Part shown: positions 18,320-27,881 of the stretch, piece after piece | How positions within the stretch are numbered: position 1 is the first letter of the stretch | How the letters are laid out: every line of letters begins with the position of its first letter | NCBI RefSeq assembly: GCF_007859275.1 | Contig: NZ_VOHC01000011.1 | Location: forward strand, 186,001 to 250,000 | Source of the DNA: Planomicrobium sp. CPCC 101079 | Lineage (GTDB): Bacteria; Bacillota; Bacilli; Bacillales_A; Planococcaceae | Length of the DNA stretch: 64,000 nt | Direction: 5' to 3' | Program-made: the position numbers and the translations under genes | Notes under the pieces: model-generated | Told to the model about the DNA's origin: nothing | Database searches by the model: none | The model's input: the letters and a program-made list of their open reading frames with translations, nothing else

Positions 18320-19438
18320 ATGAACAAAAGAGATTATTACGAGGTGCTGGGAGTTTCTAAAACCGCATCGAAAGAAGAAATTAAAAAAGCATACCGGACT
18401 TTATCGAAAAAATTCCATCCGGATATCAATAAAGACGATAACGCATCAGAAAAATTCCAAGAAGTAAAAGAAGCTTACGAAGTGCTGAGCGACGACCAAA
18501 AACGTGCGCAGTACGACCAATTTGGCCATCAAGATCCGAACCAAGGATTTGGCGGTTTCGGCGGCGGTGCTGACGGCTTCGGTTTTGAAGACATTTTCAG
18601 CACATTCTTCGGCGGCGGCACTAGACGCCGTGACCCGAATGCTCCGAGAAAAGGGGACGATCTTCAATATTCCATGAATATCGAATTTATGGATGCTGTT
18701 TTCGGCAAGGAAACCACAATTGAAATTCCTAGAGATGAAACGTGTGGAACGTGTGACGGTTCAGGGGCGAAGCCTGGAACGAAAAAGAAAACATGCCCTC
18801 ATTGCGAAGGTTCTGGTCAATTGAATGTTACGCAAGATACGCCATTTGGCCGTATGGTCAACCGCAGAGCGTGCCACCACTGTTCTGGTACTGGCCAAAT
18901 CATTGAGGAAAAATGCCAAACTTGCCACGGTGAAGGCAAAGTACGCAAGGTCAAAAAAATCAAAGTCAGCGTACCGGCCGGTGTGGACGATGGCCAGCAA
19001 TTGCGCGTCAGCGGACAAGGGGCTCCAGGGGTCAACGGCGGACCAGCGGGTGATTTATATGTTGTCTTCCGCGTAAGACCGCACAAAGATTTTGAGCGCG
19101 ACGGCGATGACATCTACCTTGAATTGCCAATTACATTTGCACAGGCAGCATTGGGCGATGAAGTCGAAGTTCCGACAGTTTCCGGTAAAGTGAAATTGAA
19201 AATCCCGGCCGGCACTCAAAGCGGAGCGAAATTCCGCTTAAAAGGAAAAGGGATCAAAAATGTCCACGGCTATGGAACAGGCGATCAGCATGTTATCATC
19301 CGTGTGAAGACACCAACAAAATTGAACGAGAAACAAAAACAATTGCTGCGTGAATTCGCGGAAATCAGCGGCGATATTCCAGAAGAGCAAAGCAGTTCAT
19401 TGTTCGATAAAATCAAACGCACCATCAAAGGTGATTAA
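18320..19438 (+). CDS. dnaJ: Chaperone protein DnaJ (Hsp40)
   Basis: DnaJ delivers substrates to DnaK and stimulates its ATPase. It has a J domain with HPD (KFHPDIN), a Gly/Phe-rich stretch ([14 protein letters not shown]), four CxxCxGxG zinc repeats ([32 protein letters not shown]) and two C-terminal substrate domains. From ATG 18320 it has 372 residues, nine bases after GAGGAG; an in-frame TTG at 18299 precedes that site. Confidence 0.98.
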   Translation: MNKRDYYEVLGVSKTASKEEIKKAYRTLSKKFHPDINKDDNASEKFQEVKEAYEVLSDDQKRAQYDQFGHQDPNQGFGGFGGGADGFGFEDIFSTFFGGGTRRRDPNAPRKGDDLQYSMNIEFMDAVFGKETTIEIPRDETCGTCDGSGAKPGTKKKTCPHCEGSGQLNVTQDTPFGRMVNRRACHHCSGTGQIIEEKCQTCHGEGKVRKVKKIKVSVPAGVDDGQQLRVSGQGAPGVNGGPAGDLYVVFRVRPHKDFERDGDDIYLELPITFAQAALGDEVEVPTVSGKVKLKIPAGTQSGAKFRLKGKGIKNVHGYGTGDQHVIIRVKTPTKLNEKQKQLLREFAEISGDIPEEQSSSLFDKIKRTIKGD

Positions 19439-19448
19439 GAAAAAATGA

Positions 19449-19583
19449 CTAATTGAGTTGGGCTGACTTTCCGCTTGCTTTTGCAGAGCGAATAGCTGCA
19501 TACTCCCGAGTTTTCATACCGAACAGACTAAAGTTTGGCATGTGCCATAAACAGAGGGAAGCAGGTCAGTTCAACTTCAATAG
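19449..19583. repeat. Long imperfect inverted repeat in the dnaJ-prmA gap
   Basis: The 182-base gap has no plausible gene. Its ends pair: CTAATTGAGTTGGGCTGAC (19449-19467) against GTCAGTTCAACTTCAATAG (19565-19583), 14 of 19 positions plus two G-U pairs, separated by about 97 bases. It could be a decayed miniature repeat or a structured leader for prmA. Neither a T run nor a target duplication is obvious. Confidence 0.4.
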
Positions 19584-19620
19584 TTATTCATTGAACCAAT
19601 GATAAAGGAGCCGGTCATAG

Positions 19621-20562
19621 ATGAAATGGTCAGAACTGTCGATCCACACGACAAATGAAGCAATCGAATCCGTTTCGAATATTTTGCATGAAGCGGGCGC
19701 AAGCGGCGTAGTAATTGAAGACTCTGAAGACTTTGCCAGAGAACGGGAAGACCGCTTTGGTGAGATTTATTCGCTTGATCCTGATGATTTCCCTAAAGAA
19801 GGCGTCATTCTAAAAGCATATCTGCCGGTCAATAGTTTTTTAGGAGAAACAGTGGAGGCGATTAAACTCGCTATCAACAATCTTGTGAAATTCGATATCA
19901 ACCTCGGGGCGAATGTTGTAACGATCAGCGAAGTAAACGAGGAAGAATGGGCAACTTCTTGGAAGAAATACTATCATCCGGTAAAAATATCAAAGCGCTT
20001 CACCATTGTGCCGACTTGGGAAACGTACAACCCGGTCTCCAGCGATGAATTGATCATCGAATTGGATCCAGGCATGGCTTTTGGAACCGGTACGCATCCG
20101 ACTACCGTTATGAGTCTGCAGGCACTAGAGAAAACCGTACAGCCCGGTCAGCAAGTGATCGATGTTGGCACCGGTTCCGGCGTCTTGGCGATTGGAGCTG
20201 CAATGCTCGGTGCTGAACATGTACATGCGCTGGATCTTGATGAAGTGGCAGTTCATGCAGCTCAGATAAATGTGAAGCTAAACAAAATGCAAAGCCAGAT
20301 TGATGTTGTCCAAGGCAACTTACTCGACACAATCAAAGAACCGGGAGATGTGGTAGTCGCAAACATTTTGGCGGAAATCATCATTTCTTTCACGGATGAC
20401 GCGTTTCAAGCTGTAAAACCTGGCGGCATCTATATCACATCGGGCATTATTATGCCTAAGAAAAACGATGTCAAAGCAGCGCTTGAAGCTTCTGGATTTG
20501 TTGTCGAAGATGTCATGATGATGGAAGATTGGGTAACAATCATTTCAAAAAAACCGGAATAA
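19621..20562 (+). CDS. prmA: Ribosomal protein L11 methyltransferase
   Basis: PrmA methylates ribosomal protein L11. The 313 residues have an N-terminal ferredoxin-like substrate domain ([20 protein letters not shown]), then [13 protein letters not shown] motif [15 protein letters not shown] and motif [21 protein letters not shown] precedes ATG 19621. The usual downstream partners rsmE and mtaB follow at short spacing. Confidence 0.96.
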   Translation: MKWSELSIHTTNEAIESVSNILHEAGASGVVIEDSEDFAREREDRFGEIYSLDPDDFPKEGVILKAYLPVNSFLGETVEAIKLAINNLVKFDINLGANVVTISEVNEEEWATSWKKYYHPVKISKRFTIVPTWETYNPVSSDELIIELDPGMAFGTGTHPTTVMSLQALEKTVQPGQQVIDVGTGSGVLAIGAAMLGAEHVHALDLDEVAVHAAQINVKLNKMQSQIDVVQGNLLDTIKEPGDVVVANILAEIIISFTDDAFQAVKPGGIYITSGIIMPKKNDVKAALEASGFVVEDVMMMEDWVTIISKKPE

Positions 20563-20574
20563 CGGGGTGTTACG

Positions 20575-21312
20575 ATGCAACGATATTTTCTAGAAGGCAA
20601 AGTTCCCGACAATAAAATAGTGACCATAACAGGCGATGATGCGAAGCACATCGCTAAAGTTATGCGCCAAACTGCTGGGGACCGGATTATTGTAGTGGTT
20701 GAAGATACAGCTTTTCTCGCCGAAATCCGTTCAACCGAATTTGATGTGAGTGTGGAACTTAAAAGTGCGCTTGAAACGAATTCCGAAATGCCGAAACAGG
20801 TGACCATTGCATGTGGTTTGCCAAAAGGCGATAAGCTCGAACTTATTACGCAAAAATCAACCGAACTGGGAATGTACGCGCTGTTGCCGTATGTCGCAGA
20901 ACGTTCGATTGTCAAGTGGGACTCCGCAAAAAACGGCAAGAAGATAGCGCGGCTACAAAAAATTGCCAAGGAAGCTGCAGAACAGTCACATCGCACGCGC
21001 ATTCCCGACATACATAATGTTCACACATTCAAGCAATTGATGGAGGCAATCCAGTCCTATGATGCCGTTGTCGTTGCTTATGAAGAAGAGGCACGGAGCG
21101 GTTCGCCGACGCGATTTGCCGATATTTTAAAATCATTGTATGATAAGGATTCAATCCTGCTTGTATTTGGTCCGGAGGGCGGCGTTTCAGAAAACGAGGT
21201 TTCCCGTTTGAAAGAAGCGGGTGCATTGTTCACTTCTTTAGGACCGCGTATTTTGCGGACGGAAACCGCTCCGCTATACGCATTATCTGCTTTATCTTAT
21301 GAATATGAATGA
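20575..21312 (+). CDS. rsmE: 16S rRNA (uracil1498-N3)-methyltransferase
   Basis: RsmE methylates U1498 of 16S rRNA. The 245-residue SPOUT enzyme starts MQRYFLEG and contains DAKHIAKVMR (PUA-like part), GLPKGDKLELITQKSTELG, AAEQSHRTRIP and the knot motif FGPEGGVSENEV with LGPRILRTETAP. It lies 12 bases after prmA and 15 before mtaB. Confidence 0.96.
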   Translation: MQRYFLEGKVPDNKIVTITGDDAKHIAKVMRQTAGDRIIVVVEDTAFLAEIRSTEFDVSVELKSALETNSEMPKQVTIACGLPKGDKLELITQKSTELGMYALLPYVAERSIVKWDSAKNGKKIARLQKIAKEAAEQSHRTRIPDIHNVHTFKQLMEAIQSYDAVVVAYEEEARSGSPTRFADILKSLYDKDSILLVFGPEGGVSENEVSRLKEAGALFTSLGPRILRTETAPLYALSALSYEYE

Positions 21313-21327
21313 GAGAGGTGGCCACTT

Positions 21328-22662
21328 ATGTCGACGGTAGCTTTCCATACGTTAGGCTGTAAAGTGAATCATTACGAAACAGAAGCGATCTGGCAGCTGT
21401 TCAAAGAACAGGGCTACGAACGTGGTGAGTTTGATCATCATTCCGATGTTTATGTGATTAATACGTGCACTGTCACCAATACGGGTGATAAGAAAAGCCG
21501 CCAGGTAATTCGGCGCGCTGTGCGCAACAACCCGGATGCGGTCATTTGTGTGACCGGCTGCTATGCCCAAACCTCACCTGCTGAAATCATGGCTATACCT
21601 GGCGTGGACATTGTTGTGGGAACACAGGACCGCACCAAACTGCTCGGCTATATCGACCAGTATAAAAAAGAACGAAAGCCAATTAACGCAGTTGGCAATA
21701 TCATGAAAAACCGTGTTTACGAAGAGTTGGACGTTCCGGCATTTACGGACCGGACTCGTGCATCTTTGAAGATCCAAGAAGGCTGCAATAATTTTTGCAC
21801 CTTTTGCATTATTCCGTGGGCGCGCGGCTTGATGCGTTCGCGCGACCCAAAAGAAGTGGTGCGCCAAGCGCAGCAACTAGTGGATGCCGGCTATCTTGAG
21901 ATTGTATTGACCGGTATCCATACAGGTGGCTACGGTGAAGATTTGAAAGAATACAACCTCGCACAATTGCTGCGGGATCTCGAAACACAAGTGGTTGGTT
22001 TGAAACGCTTGCGGATTTCTTCCATCGAAGCGAGCCAGTTGACCGATGAAGTAATCGACGTATTGAGAGAATCGAAAATCGTGGTGCGTCATTTGCATAT
22101 TCCAATCCAATCGGGGTCAAATACTGTATTGAAGCGGATGAGACGAAAATATACAATGGAGTTTTTTGCGGACCGCCTCGTTCAATTGCGAAAGGCGCTG
22201 CCGGATCTGGCCATTACATCTGACGTCATCGTCGGTTTCCCTGGAGAAACTGAAGAAGAGTTTATGGAAACCTTCAATTTCATCAACGATCATAAATTTT
22301 CCGAACTGCACGTCTTTCCATATTCACAGCGTACAGGTACCCCTGCAGCGCGTATGGATGGACAACTAGATGAAGAAATAAAGAATGAGCGGGTCCATCG
22401 GTTGATCGCTTTGAATGATCAGTTGGCAAAAGAATATGCCTCCAAATTTGAAGGGGAACTTTTGGAAATCATACCGGAAGAAAAGCATGAAAGTGACGCT
22501 GGAACCGAGATGGTGGAAGGCTATACAGACAATTATTTGAAAGTTGCCATTCCTGGAGACCAATCGTTGATTGGCAAAATTGTTAAAGTGAAAATTACAA
22601 AAGCAGGATATCCGTATAACGCCGGCCAATTTGTCCGCGTGATGGAAGAGTTGACTGTTTAA
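21328..22662 (+). CDS. mtaB: tRNA (N6-threonylcarbamoyladenosine37) methylthiotransferase MtaB
   Basis: MtaB adds a methylthio group to t6A37 of tRNA. The 444 residues have three Cys in the N-terminal UPF0004 domain (TLGCKVN, NTCTVT, VTGCYAQ), a radical SAM motif CNNFCTFC, and a C-terminal TRAM domain ending [24 protein letters not shown] at the start is the MtaB/YqeV type rather than MiaB. GAGAGGTGG precedes ATG 21328. Confidence 0.95.
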   Translation: MSTVAFHTLGCKVNHYETEAIWQLFKEQGYERGEFDHHSDVYVINTCTVTNTGDKKSRQVIRRAVRNNPDAVICVTGCYAQTSPAEIMAIPGVDIVVGTQDRTKLLGYIDQYKKERKPINAVGNIMKNRVYEELDVPAFTDRTRASLKIQEGCNNFCTFCIIPWARGLMRSRDPKEVVRQAQQLVDAGYLEIVLTGIHTGGYGEDLKEYNLAQLLRDLETQVVGLKRLRISSIEASQLTDEVIDVLRESKIVVRHLHIPIQSGSNTVLKRMRRKYTMEFFADRLVQLRKALPDLAITSDVIVGFPGETEEEFMETFNFINDHKFSELHVFPYSQRTGTPAARMDGQLDEEIKNERVHRLIALNDQLAKEYASKFEGELLEIIPEEKHESDAGTEMVEGYTDNYLKVAIPGDQSLIGKIVKVKITKAGYPYNAGQFVRVMEELTV

Positions 22663-22694
22663 ACATTAAACCGACAAAAGAATGGAGCTATTAC

Positions 22695-23363
22695 ATGACT
22701 AACATTGCCTCTTATATCGATCATACGCTATTGAAACCTGAAACAACGTACGACCAAATTGTTAAGTTATGCAAAGAAGCGGACGAATACAAGTTTGCTT
22801 CAGTGTGCGTAAATCCAGCCTGGGTGGAAGCGGCAGCTGCTGAGCTCAAGGAAAGTACGGTTAAAGTATGTACAGTTATTGGATTTCCGCTTGGAGCTTC
22901 GACATCTGAAACGAAAGCGTTCGAAACTGCGGACGCTATATCAAAAGGCGCGAGTGAAATCGATATGGTCGTCAATATCGGAGCTTTGAAAAGCGGCAAC
23001 AGCGATCTTGTGAAAAAAGACATTGAAGCAGTAGTCGAGGCAGCAAAAGGGAAAGCGATTGTCAAAGTCATTATCGAGACGGCCCTTTTAACAGACGATG
23101 AAAAAGTTACGGCTTCCCGGTTGTCAAAAGAAGCTGGCGCTGATTTTGTAAAAACCTCAACAGGTTTTTCTACTGGCGGTGCAACTGTCGAAGACGTGAA
23201 ATTGATGCGTGAAACTGTTGGAGCGGAGCTGGGAGTGAAAGCCTCCGGTGGGGTCAGAAGCTTAGAAGATGTGCAAGCGATGATTGAAGCGGGAGCCAGC
23301 CGTATCGGCGCAAGCTCAGGTGTCCAAATCATGCAAGGCTTAACTTCGAATTCCGATTATTAA
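22695..23363 (+). CDS. deoC: Deoxyribose-phosphate aldolase
   Basis: DeoC splits 2-deoxyribose 5-phosphate into glyceraldehyde 3-phosphate and acetaldehyde in nucleoside salvage. The 222-residue protein has [30 protein letters not shown] and [15 protein letters not shown], whose lysine (about 152) forms the Schiff base, and [16 protein letters not shown] precedes ATG 22695. It is 32 bases after mtaB and may be co-transcribed; its usual nucleoside-operon neighbours are absent, though cdd is elsewhere in the window. Confidence 0.96.
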   Translation: MTNIASYIDHTLLKPETTYDQIVKLCKEADEYKFASVCVNPAWVEAAAAELKESTVKVCTVIGFPLGASTSETKAFETADAISKGASEIDMVVNIGALKSGNSDLVKKDIEAVVEAAKGKAIVKVIIETALLTDDEKVTASRLSKEAGADFVKTSTGFSTGGATVEDVKLMRETVGAELGVKASGGVRSLEDVQAMIEAGASRIGASSGVQIMQGLTSNSDY

Positions 23364-23366
23364 GTA

Positions 23367-23395
23367 TTGACCTCTGGGAAAATCTACGTTATACT
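23367..23395 (+). promoter_or_regulatory. Promoter of rpsU
   Basis: TTGACC (23367-23372) and TATACT (23390-23395) are 17 bases apart, directly after the deoC stop and about 64 bases before the rpsU start. Confidence 0.75.
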
Positions 23396-23458
23396 TTTTA
23401 AGTATATAACACTAGTTGTTATTAGTTTCAACGTGTGTTCGGAGGGAGGGAAAAAGAG

Positions 23459-23632
23459 ATGACAAAAACAACTGTTCGTAAAAACGAATCAATTGAAGAT
23501 GCTCTTCGCCGCTTCAAACGCACTGTTTCTAAATCCGGAACAATGCAAGAGGTAAGAAAGCGTGAGTTTTATGATAAGCCAAGCGTAAAACGCAAATTGA
23601 AATCAGAAGCTGCGCGTAAACGTAAATTTTAA
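23459..23632 (+). CDS. rpsU: 30S ribosomal protein S21
   Basis: This 57-residue, very basic protein ([19 protein letters not shown] to the ARKRKF end) is S21. It sits near the anti-Shine-Dalgarno end of 16S rRNA and helps start translation. ATG 23459 follows GGAGGGAGGG. It has its own promoter and a strong terminator, so it is a single-gene unit. Confidence 0.97.
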   Translation: MTKTTVRKNESIEDALRRFKRTVSKSGTMQEVRKREFYDKPSVKRKLKSEAARKRKF

Positions 23633-23680
23633 TTGACTTTACTTTAAAATTGATAATTAAAAAATATGAACGACCAGCTA

Positions 23681-23719
23681 AAACCGGCTGCACGAAGTAT
23701 TCGTGCAGCCGGTTTTTTT
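23681..23719 (+). terminator. Terminator after rpsU
   Basis: AACCGGCTGCACGAA (23682-23696) pairs perfectly with TTCGTGCAGCCGGTT (23700-23714) around a 3-base loop, then T7. Confidence 0.93.
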
Positions 23720-23855
23720 GTTTCCTTTTAATGAGGGCGTTCTTTTTTCATATTGCAAAATCTACTATAATATAGTGAAAAGGCAGAGATTTTTGAAACC
23801 ATTTGTATCTTGATACGTAAATAAAGGGTACAGTAAAACAGAAGGAGGAATTCCT

Positions 23856-25181
23856 TTGCGCGGCGCCAAGAACTTTACAGCTTTTTTTCTTTTGCTGATG
23901 TCGCTTCTTTTATTTTTGCCGTTGGTTCAAGCGGATACGCCGACCATCTACGTGATTCCCATTGAGGCTGAAGTTGAAAGAGGCTTGCAGTCATTTATCG
24001 AACGCGGAATCGAGGAAGCCGAAGATGCCGGGGCTGAAACCATCATTTTTGATATCGACACTCCAGGCGGTTTTGTCAACGCCGCTGATGGCATTGCCCG
24101 TTTAATAGAAGAAACGGAACTTGAAACCGTTGCTTTTGTTAACACGGATGCTTTGTCGGCTGGGGCTTTTCTGGCATTGAACAGCGATGAAATTTTCATG
24201 CATCCAAAGGGGCGCATGGGCGCTGCGCAAGTAATCGATCAAGCAGGCAATGCGGCAGAAGCCAAAGCGAATAGCGCGTGGCTTGCTTCCATGGAAACTG
24301 CAGCTGAATCAGCTGACAGAAATCCGAAATATGCACTTGCCATGGCAGATGCATCGCTTAATTTGCCGGAACTGCAAGCAGGTGATGGCAAATTATTGAC
24401 TTTAAGTGCATCGGAAGCTAGGCAGGTAGGTTATTCAGAAGGAACCGCATCGAGCATTGAAGAGCTGCTTGCTTTGAAAAATTACGAAGGCGCAGAGCTT
24501 GTAACGGTCAATGAAACCTTCTCTGAAACGCTTGCCCGCTTTTTAACAAACCCTATTGTGGTTCCAATTCTTCTGTCCATTGCATTTCTTGGAATAATCC
24601 TGGAATTGTTCACTCCTGGCTTAGGGGTTCCGGGTATCGTAGGGATTTCATCATTGTTGTTATTCTTTTACGGCCATTTGGTGGCGGGGCTTGCGGGATA
24701 TGAAGCCATTATTTTGCTGATTATCGGATTCGGGCTTCTTCTTGCCGAGTTTTTTGTGCCGGGAGGAATAGCCGGATTTCTAGGGCTTGCCGCAGTTTTC
24801 GGCAGCATCCTGTTAGCTGGCGGAGACCTTCAGACGACGTCCATAGCTATACTTATTGCATTGATTGTAGCTTCAGCAGGGATGGTGATTTTATTGAAAT
24901 TCTTTGGCAAACGGCTCCATTTATTCAATCGGATTATCTTGATGGATTCTACAAATACCGAAAGCGGGTATGTGTCAAATGTCAACCGGTTGGAATTGGT
25001 CGGCCAAACCGCTGTAACCATGACAGCTCTTCGGCCATCCGGAACCATAAAGCTGAACGATGAACGGATTGACGCCGTTTCTGAAGGCCGGTTTGTGGAT
25101 CCGGGAAAAAGCGTTAAAATTATTAAAGTAGAAGGTTCTCGCATTGTTGTCCGTGAGATCGACCAAGAAGGGGAGGAATAA
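23856..25181 (+). CDS. NfeD-family membrane protein with ClpP-like protease domain
   Basis: This 441-residue protein has a signal peptide (about 1-26, ending VQADTP), a ClpP-class domain with DIDTPGG (about 67-73) and ALSAGAF (nucleophile Ser101), then four or five membrane segments (about 228-350) and a C-terminal OB-fold NfeD domain. It matches YqeZ of B. subtilis, and acts with the flotillin FloA encoded next. Such proteases cut hydrophobic segments of membrane proteins; the substrate here is unknown. It starts at TTG 23856 behind AGGAGGAA. Confidence 0.9.
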   Translation: MRGAKNFTAFFLLLMSLLLFLPLVQADTPTIYVIPIEAEVERGLQSFIERGIEEAEDAGAETIIFDIDTPGGFVNAADGIARLIEETELETVAFVNTDALSAGAFLALNSDEIFMHPKGRMGAAQVIDQAGNAAEAKANSAWLASMETAAESADRNPKYALAMADASLNLPELQAGDGKLLTLSASEARQVGYSEGTASSIEELLALKNYEGAELVTVNETFSETLARFLTNPIVVPILLSIAFLGIILELFTPGLGVPGIVGISSLLLFFYGHLVAGLAGYEAIILLIIGFGLLLAEFFVPGGIAGFLGLAAVFGSILLAGGDLQTTSIAILIALIVASAGMVILLKFFGKRLHLFNRIILMDSTNTESGYVSNVNRLELVGQTAVTMTALRPSGTIKLNDERIDAVSEGRFVDPGKSVKIIKVEGSRIVVREIDQEGEE

Positions 25182-25184
25182 AGA

Positions 25185-26171
25185 ATGGGACTTGAAACAC
25201 TAGGAATAGGCGCTGCAATAATTGCCGTCATCGTCGTACTGGCCATATTCTTCACATTTGTACCAATTACACTATGGATTTCAGCAATCGCTGCCGGTGT
25301 AAGAATCAGCATTTTCACATTGATTGGGATGCGTCTTCGCCGAGTCATCCCGTCACGGATTGTTAATCCGTTGATCAAGGCGTCAAAAGCGGGATTGACA
25401 GTTACCATCAACCAGCTTGAAAGCCATTACCTTGCCGGCGGTAACGTAGACCGTGTGGTTAATGCACTGATTGCGGCGCACCGCGCGAACATCGATTTGC
25501 CGTTTGAGCGTGCAGCTGCGATCGATTTGGCTGGGCGAGATGTATTGGAAGCTGTACAGATGTCTGTTAACCCGAAAGTGATTGAAACGCCATTTATCGC
25601 GGGTGTGGCAATGGACGGAATTGAAGTAAAGGCAAAAGCGCGTATTACGGTTCGTGCAAATATCGACCGGCTTGTCGGTGGTGCCGGTGAAGAGACAATC
25701 GTTGCCCGTGTTGGCGAAGGGATTGTCTCGACACTCGGGTCAAGCACTAACCACAAAAAAGTACTTGAAAATCCGGATTTGATTTCCCAGACTGTTTTAG
25801 GCAAAGGCCTGGATTCTGGTACAGCATTTGAGATTCTTTCGATTGATATTGCAGATGTTGATATCGGTAAAAACATCGGAGCCGAACTTCAAACCGAACA
25901 AGCTGAAGCAGACAAGAAAATTGCACAGGCAAAAGCGGAAGAACGGCGCGCAATGGCTGTTGCAAGCGAACAGGAAATGAAAGCGAAAGTTGTTGAAATG
26001 AGATCGAAAGTTGTCGAAGCGGAAGCTGAAGTGCCGATGGCGATGTCAGAAGCGCTGCGGAATGGCAATTTCGGCGTTATGGATTACATCAACTATAGAA
26101 ACGTCCAGGCGGATACAAGCATGCGCGACTCAATCGCACGATCCGGAGCCGACACATCGGACGCTAAATAA
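25185..26171 (+). CDS. floA: Flotillin-like protein FloA
   Basis: FloA is a membrane-attached SPFH scaffold that organises functional membrane microdomains. The 328 residues have an N-terminal membrane hairpin (about 4-45), the SPFH-like core ([36 protein letters not shown]) and an Ala/Glu/Lys-rich coiled coil ([19 protein letters not shown]). It lies three bases after the NfeD gene, a standard pair, and before a small membrane protein gene. AAGGGGAGGAA precedes ATG 25185. Confidence 0.95.
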   Translation: MGLETLGIGAAIIAVIVVLAIFFTFVPITLWISAIAAGVRISIFTLIGMRLRRVIPSRIVNPLIKASKAGLTVTINQLESHYLAGGNVDRVVNALIAAHRANIDLPFERAAAIDLAGRDVLEAVQMSVNPKVIETPFIAGVAMDGIEVKAKARITVRANIDRLVGGAGEETIVARVGEGIVSTLGSSTNHKKVLENPDLISQTVLGKGLDSGTAFEILSIDIADVDIGKNIGAELQTEQAEADKKIAQAKAEERRAMAVASEQEMKAKVVEMRSKVVEAEAEVPMAMSEALRNGNFGVMDYINYRNVQADTSMRDSIARSGADTSDAK

Positions 26172-26205
26172 TCCAGGGTAATGCCAGGAAGGATGGTGGT
26201 TCAAT

Positions 26206-26652
26206 GTGGAAGGCCTCATCATAGGATTTATCGTCATGGCTATTGCTGCAATCTTCAACAGAAAAAATACCGATGAAGAAACAGCAAAGCCGAAAAATAC
26301 GGCTCCAGCGAACAGGCAGCGCACCGTAAAGCGGGCAGAAGATTATGCAAAAGAAATTTACGGCGAACTGCAAACGCAAGTGAAAGAGCGGCCTGAAAGA
26401 ACTAGGCAAATTGCCAAGAAAGCAGAAGAAACCGTTGCCAGCTCGCGGACGCGGAATCCGGAATCAAAACGTGAAGTGCCTGTGCGTGCTGCGACAGGCA
26501 GACTGACAGCCGATCAAACACGCCCGTCTCTTGGTGCAGATACCCGTTCCCGTACAGCTGCAGACAACGTATTTCCTCTTGAAAAAGAAGATTTGAAAAA
26601 AAGCATCATCTTATCAGAAATTCTAATGCCGCCCAAGTCAAAACGAAGATAA
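26206..26652 (+). CDS. Small membrane-anchored protein of unknown function
   Basis: I do not recognise this 148-residue protein. It has one N-terminal hydrophobic helix (about 3-17, LIIGFIVMAIAAIF) followed by a long, charged, mostly disordered tail rich in Arg, Lys, Glu and Thr. The position matches yqfB of B. subtilis, but I cannot confirm relationship. It begins with GTG 26206 after GGAAGGATGG and is the last gene before the terminator, so it is co-transcribed with floA. A role in the membrane-raft complex is inference from position only. Confidence 0.7.
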   Translation: MEGLIIGFIVMAIAAIFNRKNTDEETAKPKNTAPANRQRTVKRAEDYAKEIYGELQTQVKERPERTRQIAKKAEETVASSRTRNPESKREVPVRAATGRLTADQTRPSLGADTRSRTAADNVFPLEKEDLKKSIILSEILMPPKSKRR

Positions 26653-26658
26653 CTAGAA

Positions 26659-26687
26659 GTCGTCCGGCATATGCTGGACGGCTTTTT
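26659..26687 (+). terminator. Terminator of the floA operon
   Basis: GTCGTCCGGCA (26659-26669) pairs with TGCTGGACGGC (26672-26682), with two G-U pairs, followed by T5. Confidence 0.87.
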
Positions 26688-26796
26688 GCCTGTTTGCAAT
26701 CTTCGCTCAAATCAGTGGCGAAATGTTTTACAGACACAGATAGTTAGTGATAGAGTGAGAGTAGTAGTTAATACTCAATTTCAAGGGAGCGTCTAC

Positions 26797-27756
26797 ATGA
26801 CAGAAAACCAATTACTCGAACTGCATGTTAAAGATCCAAACGAAGCATTGTTGCTTCTTGGAATTTCTGATAATCATATGACTCTTATCGAAGAAGCTTT
26901 AGATATTCAGATCATCACCCGAGGGGAAGTCATCAGATTATCAGGAACAGAAGAAGGCAAACAGACCGGGAAGCTATTGATCGAACAATTGCTTAAAGTC
27001 ATCCGTAAAGGCATCAATATTGACCAACGGGATATTGTGTCGGCCATCGAAATGGCGAAAGCCGGAACGATTGAATACTTCGCTGAGTTGTATGAAGAAG
27101 AAATTGCAAAAAATGCAAATGGCAAATCAATCCGCGCAAAAACTATTGGCCAACGCCACTATATCCACGCGGTACGAGGACGGGATTTGGTATTCGGTAT
27201 TGGACCAGCTGGAACAGGAAAAACGTATTTGGCGGTTGTTATGGCGGTGCAGGCCCTTAAAACCGGTAATGTTAAACGCATTATTTTGACGCGCCCGGCA
27301 GTTGAAGCAGGGGAAAGCCTTGGATTTCTTCCAGGAGACTTAAAAGAAAAGGTAGATCCTTATCTTCGCCCGTTATATGATTCGCTCCATGATGTATTGG
27401 GATTGGAACAGACCAACCGATTTATCGAAAGAGGCATCATCGAGATTGCTCCACTCGCTTATATGCGCGGGCGCACATTGGACCAGGCATTTGTCATTTT
27501 AGACGAAGCCCAAAATACGACAAAAGCCCAAATGAAAATGTTTTTGACTCGTCTCGGATTCGATTCGAAAATGATTATTACAGGAGATAAAACGCAAATT
27601 GATTTGCCGCGCGGAGCCGAATCAGGTCTAATTGCAGCGGAAACGATATTAAAAGGTGTTAAAGGCGTCCATTTCCAGTATCTGGAAAGCGGCGACGTTG
27701 TGCGGCATCCGCTTGTTGCTAAAATCATTCAAGCATATGATAACCAGTCTTCTTAA
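26797..27756 (+). CDS. phoH: PhoH-like ATPase
   Basis: PhoH proteins are P-loop ATPases with helicase-like or RNA-linked roles; the exact job is open. The product of 319 residues has an N-terminal KH-like part (IDQRDIVSAIEMAKAG), Walker A GPAGTGKTYLA, RPAVEAGESLGFLPGD and the Walker B-like VILDEAQNTT. I choose ATG 26797 after AAGGGAGC; codons upstream overlap the terminator before it. yqfC and yqfD, which come before it in B. subtilis, are absent. Often phoH, ybeY and era act in one pathway and are clustered, as here. Confidence 0.93.
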   Translation: MTENQLLELHVKDPNEALLLLGISDNHMTLIEEALDIQIITRGEVIRLSGTEEGKQTGKLLIEQLLKVIRKGINIDQRDIVSAIEMAKAGTIEYFAELYEEEIAKNANGKSIRAKTIGQRHYIHAVRGRDLVFGIGPAGTGKTYLAVVMAVQALKTGNVKRIILTRPAVEAGESLGFLPGDLKEKVDPYLRPLYDSLHDVLGLEQTNRFIERGIIEIAPLAYMRGRTLDQAFVILDEAQNTTKAQMKMFLTRLGFDSKMIITGDKTQIDLPRGAESGLIAAETILKGVKGVHFQYLESGDVVRHPLVAKIIQAYDNQSS

Positions 27757-27770
27757 TAGACTGGTTTTTC
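27742..27770 (+). terminator. Terminator after phoH
   Basis: AACCAGTCT (27742-27750) pairs with AGACTGGTT (27758-27766) and T5 follows. The left arm overlaps the phoH stop codon. Confidence 0.85.
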
Positions 27771-27881
27771 TTTTGTTAGTTAATTTCCATAAAAGGAATT
27801 GAATTTCAAATTTTTTGAAATAGGCAGTGAAATCCCATTCTACTATTGATATGATTGATGTATAAAGAGTGGGGTGGTTTG

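Noticed and set aside
22721-23332. A 203-codon minus-strand open frame opposite deoC
   Set aside because: It is the mirror of a well-recognised gene, has Ser/Thr-rich low-quality sequence and no ribosome binding site.
24830-25411. A 193-codon minus-strand frame across the NfeD/floA junction
   Set aside because: It overlaps two clear plus-strand genes and resembles no protein.
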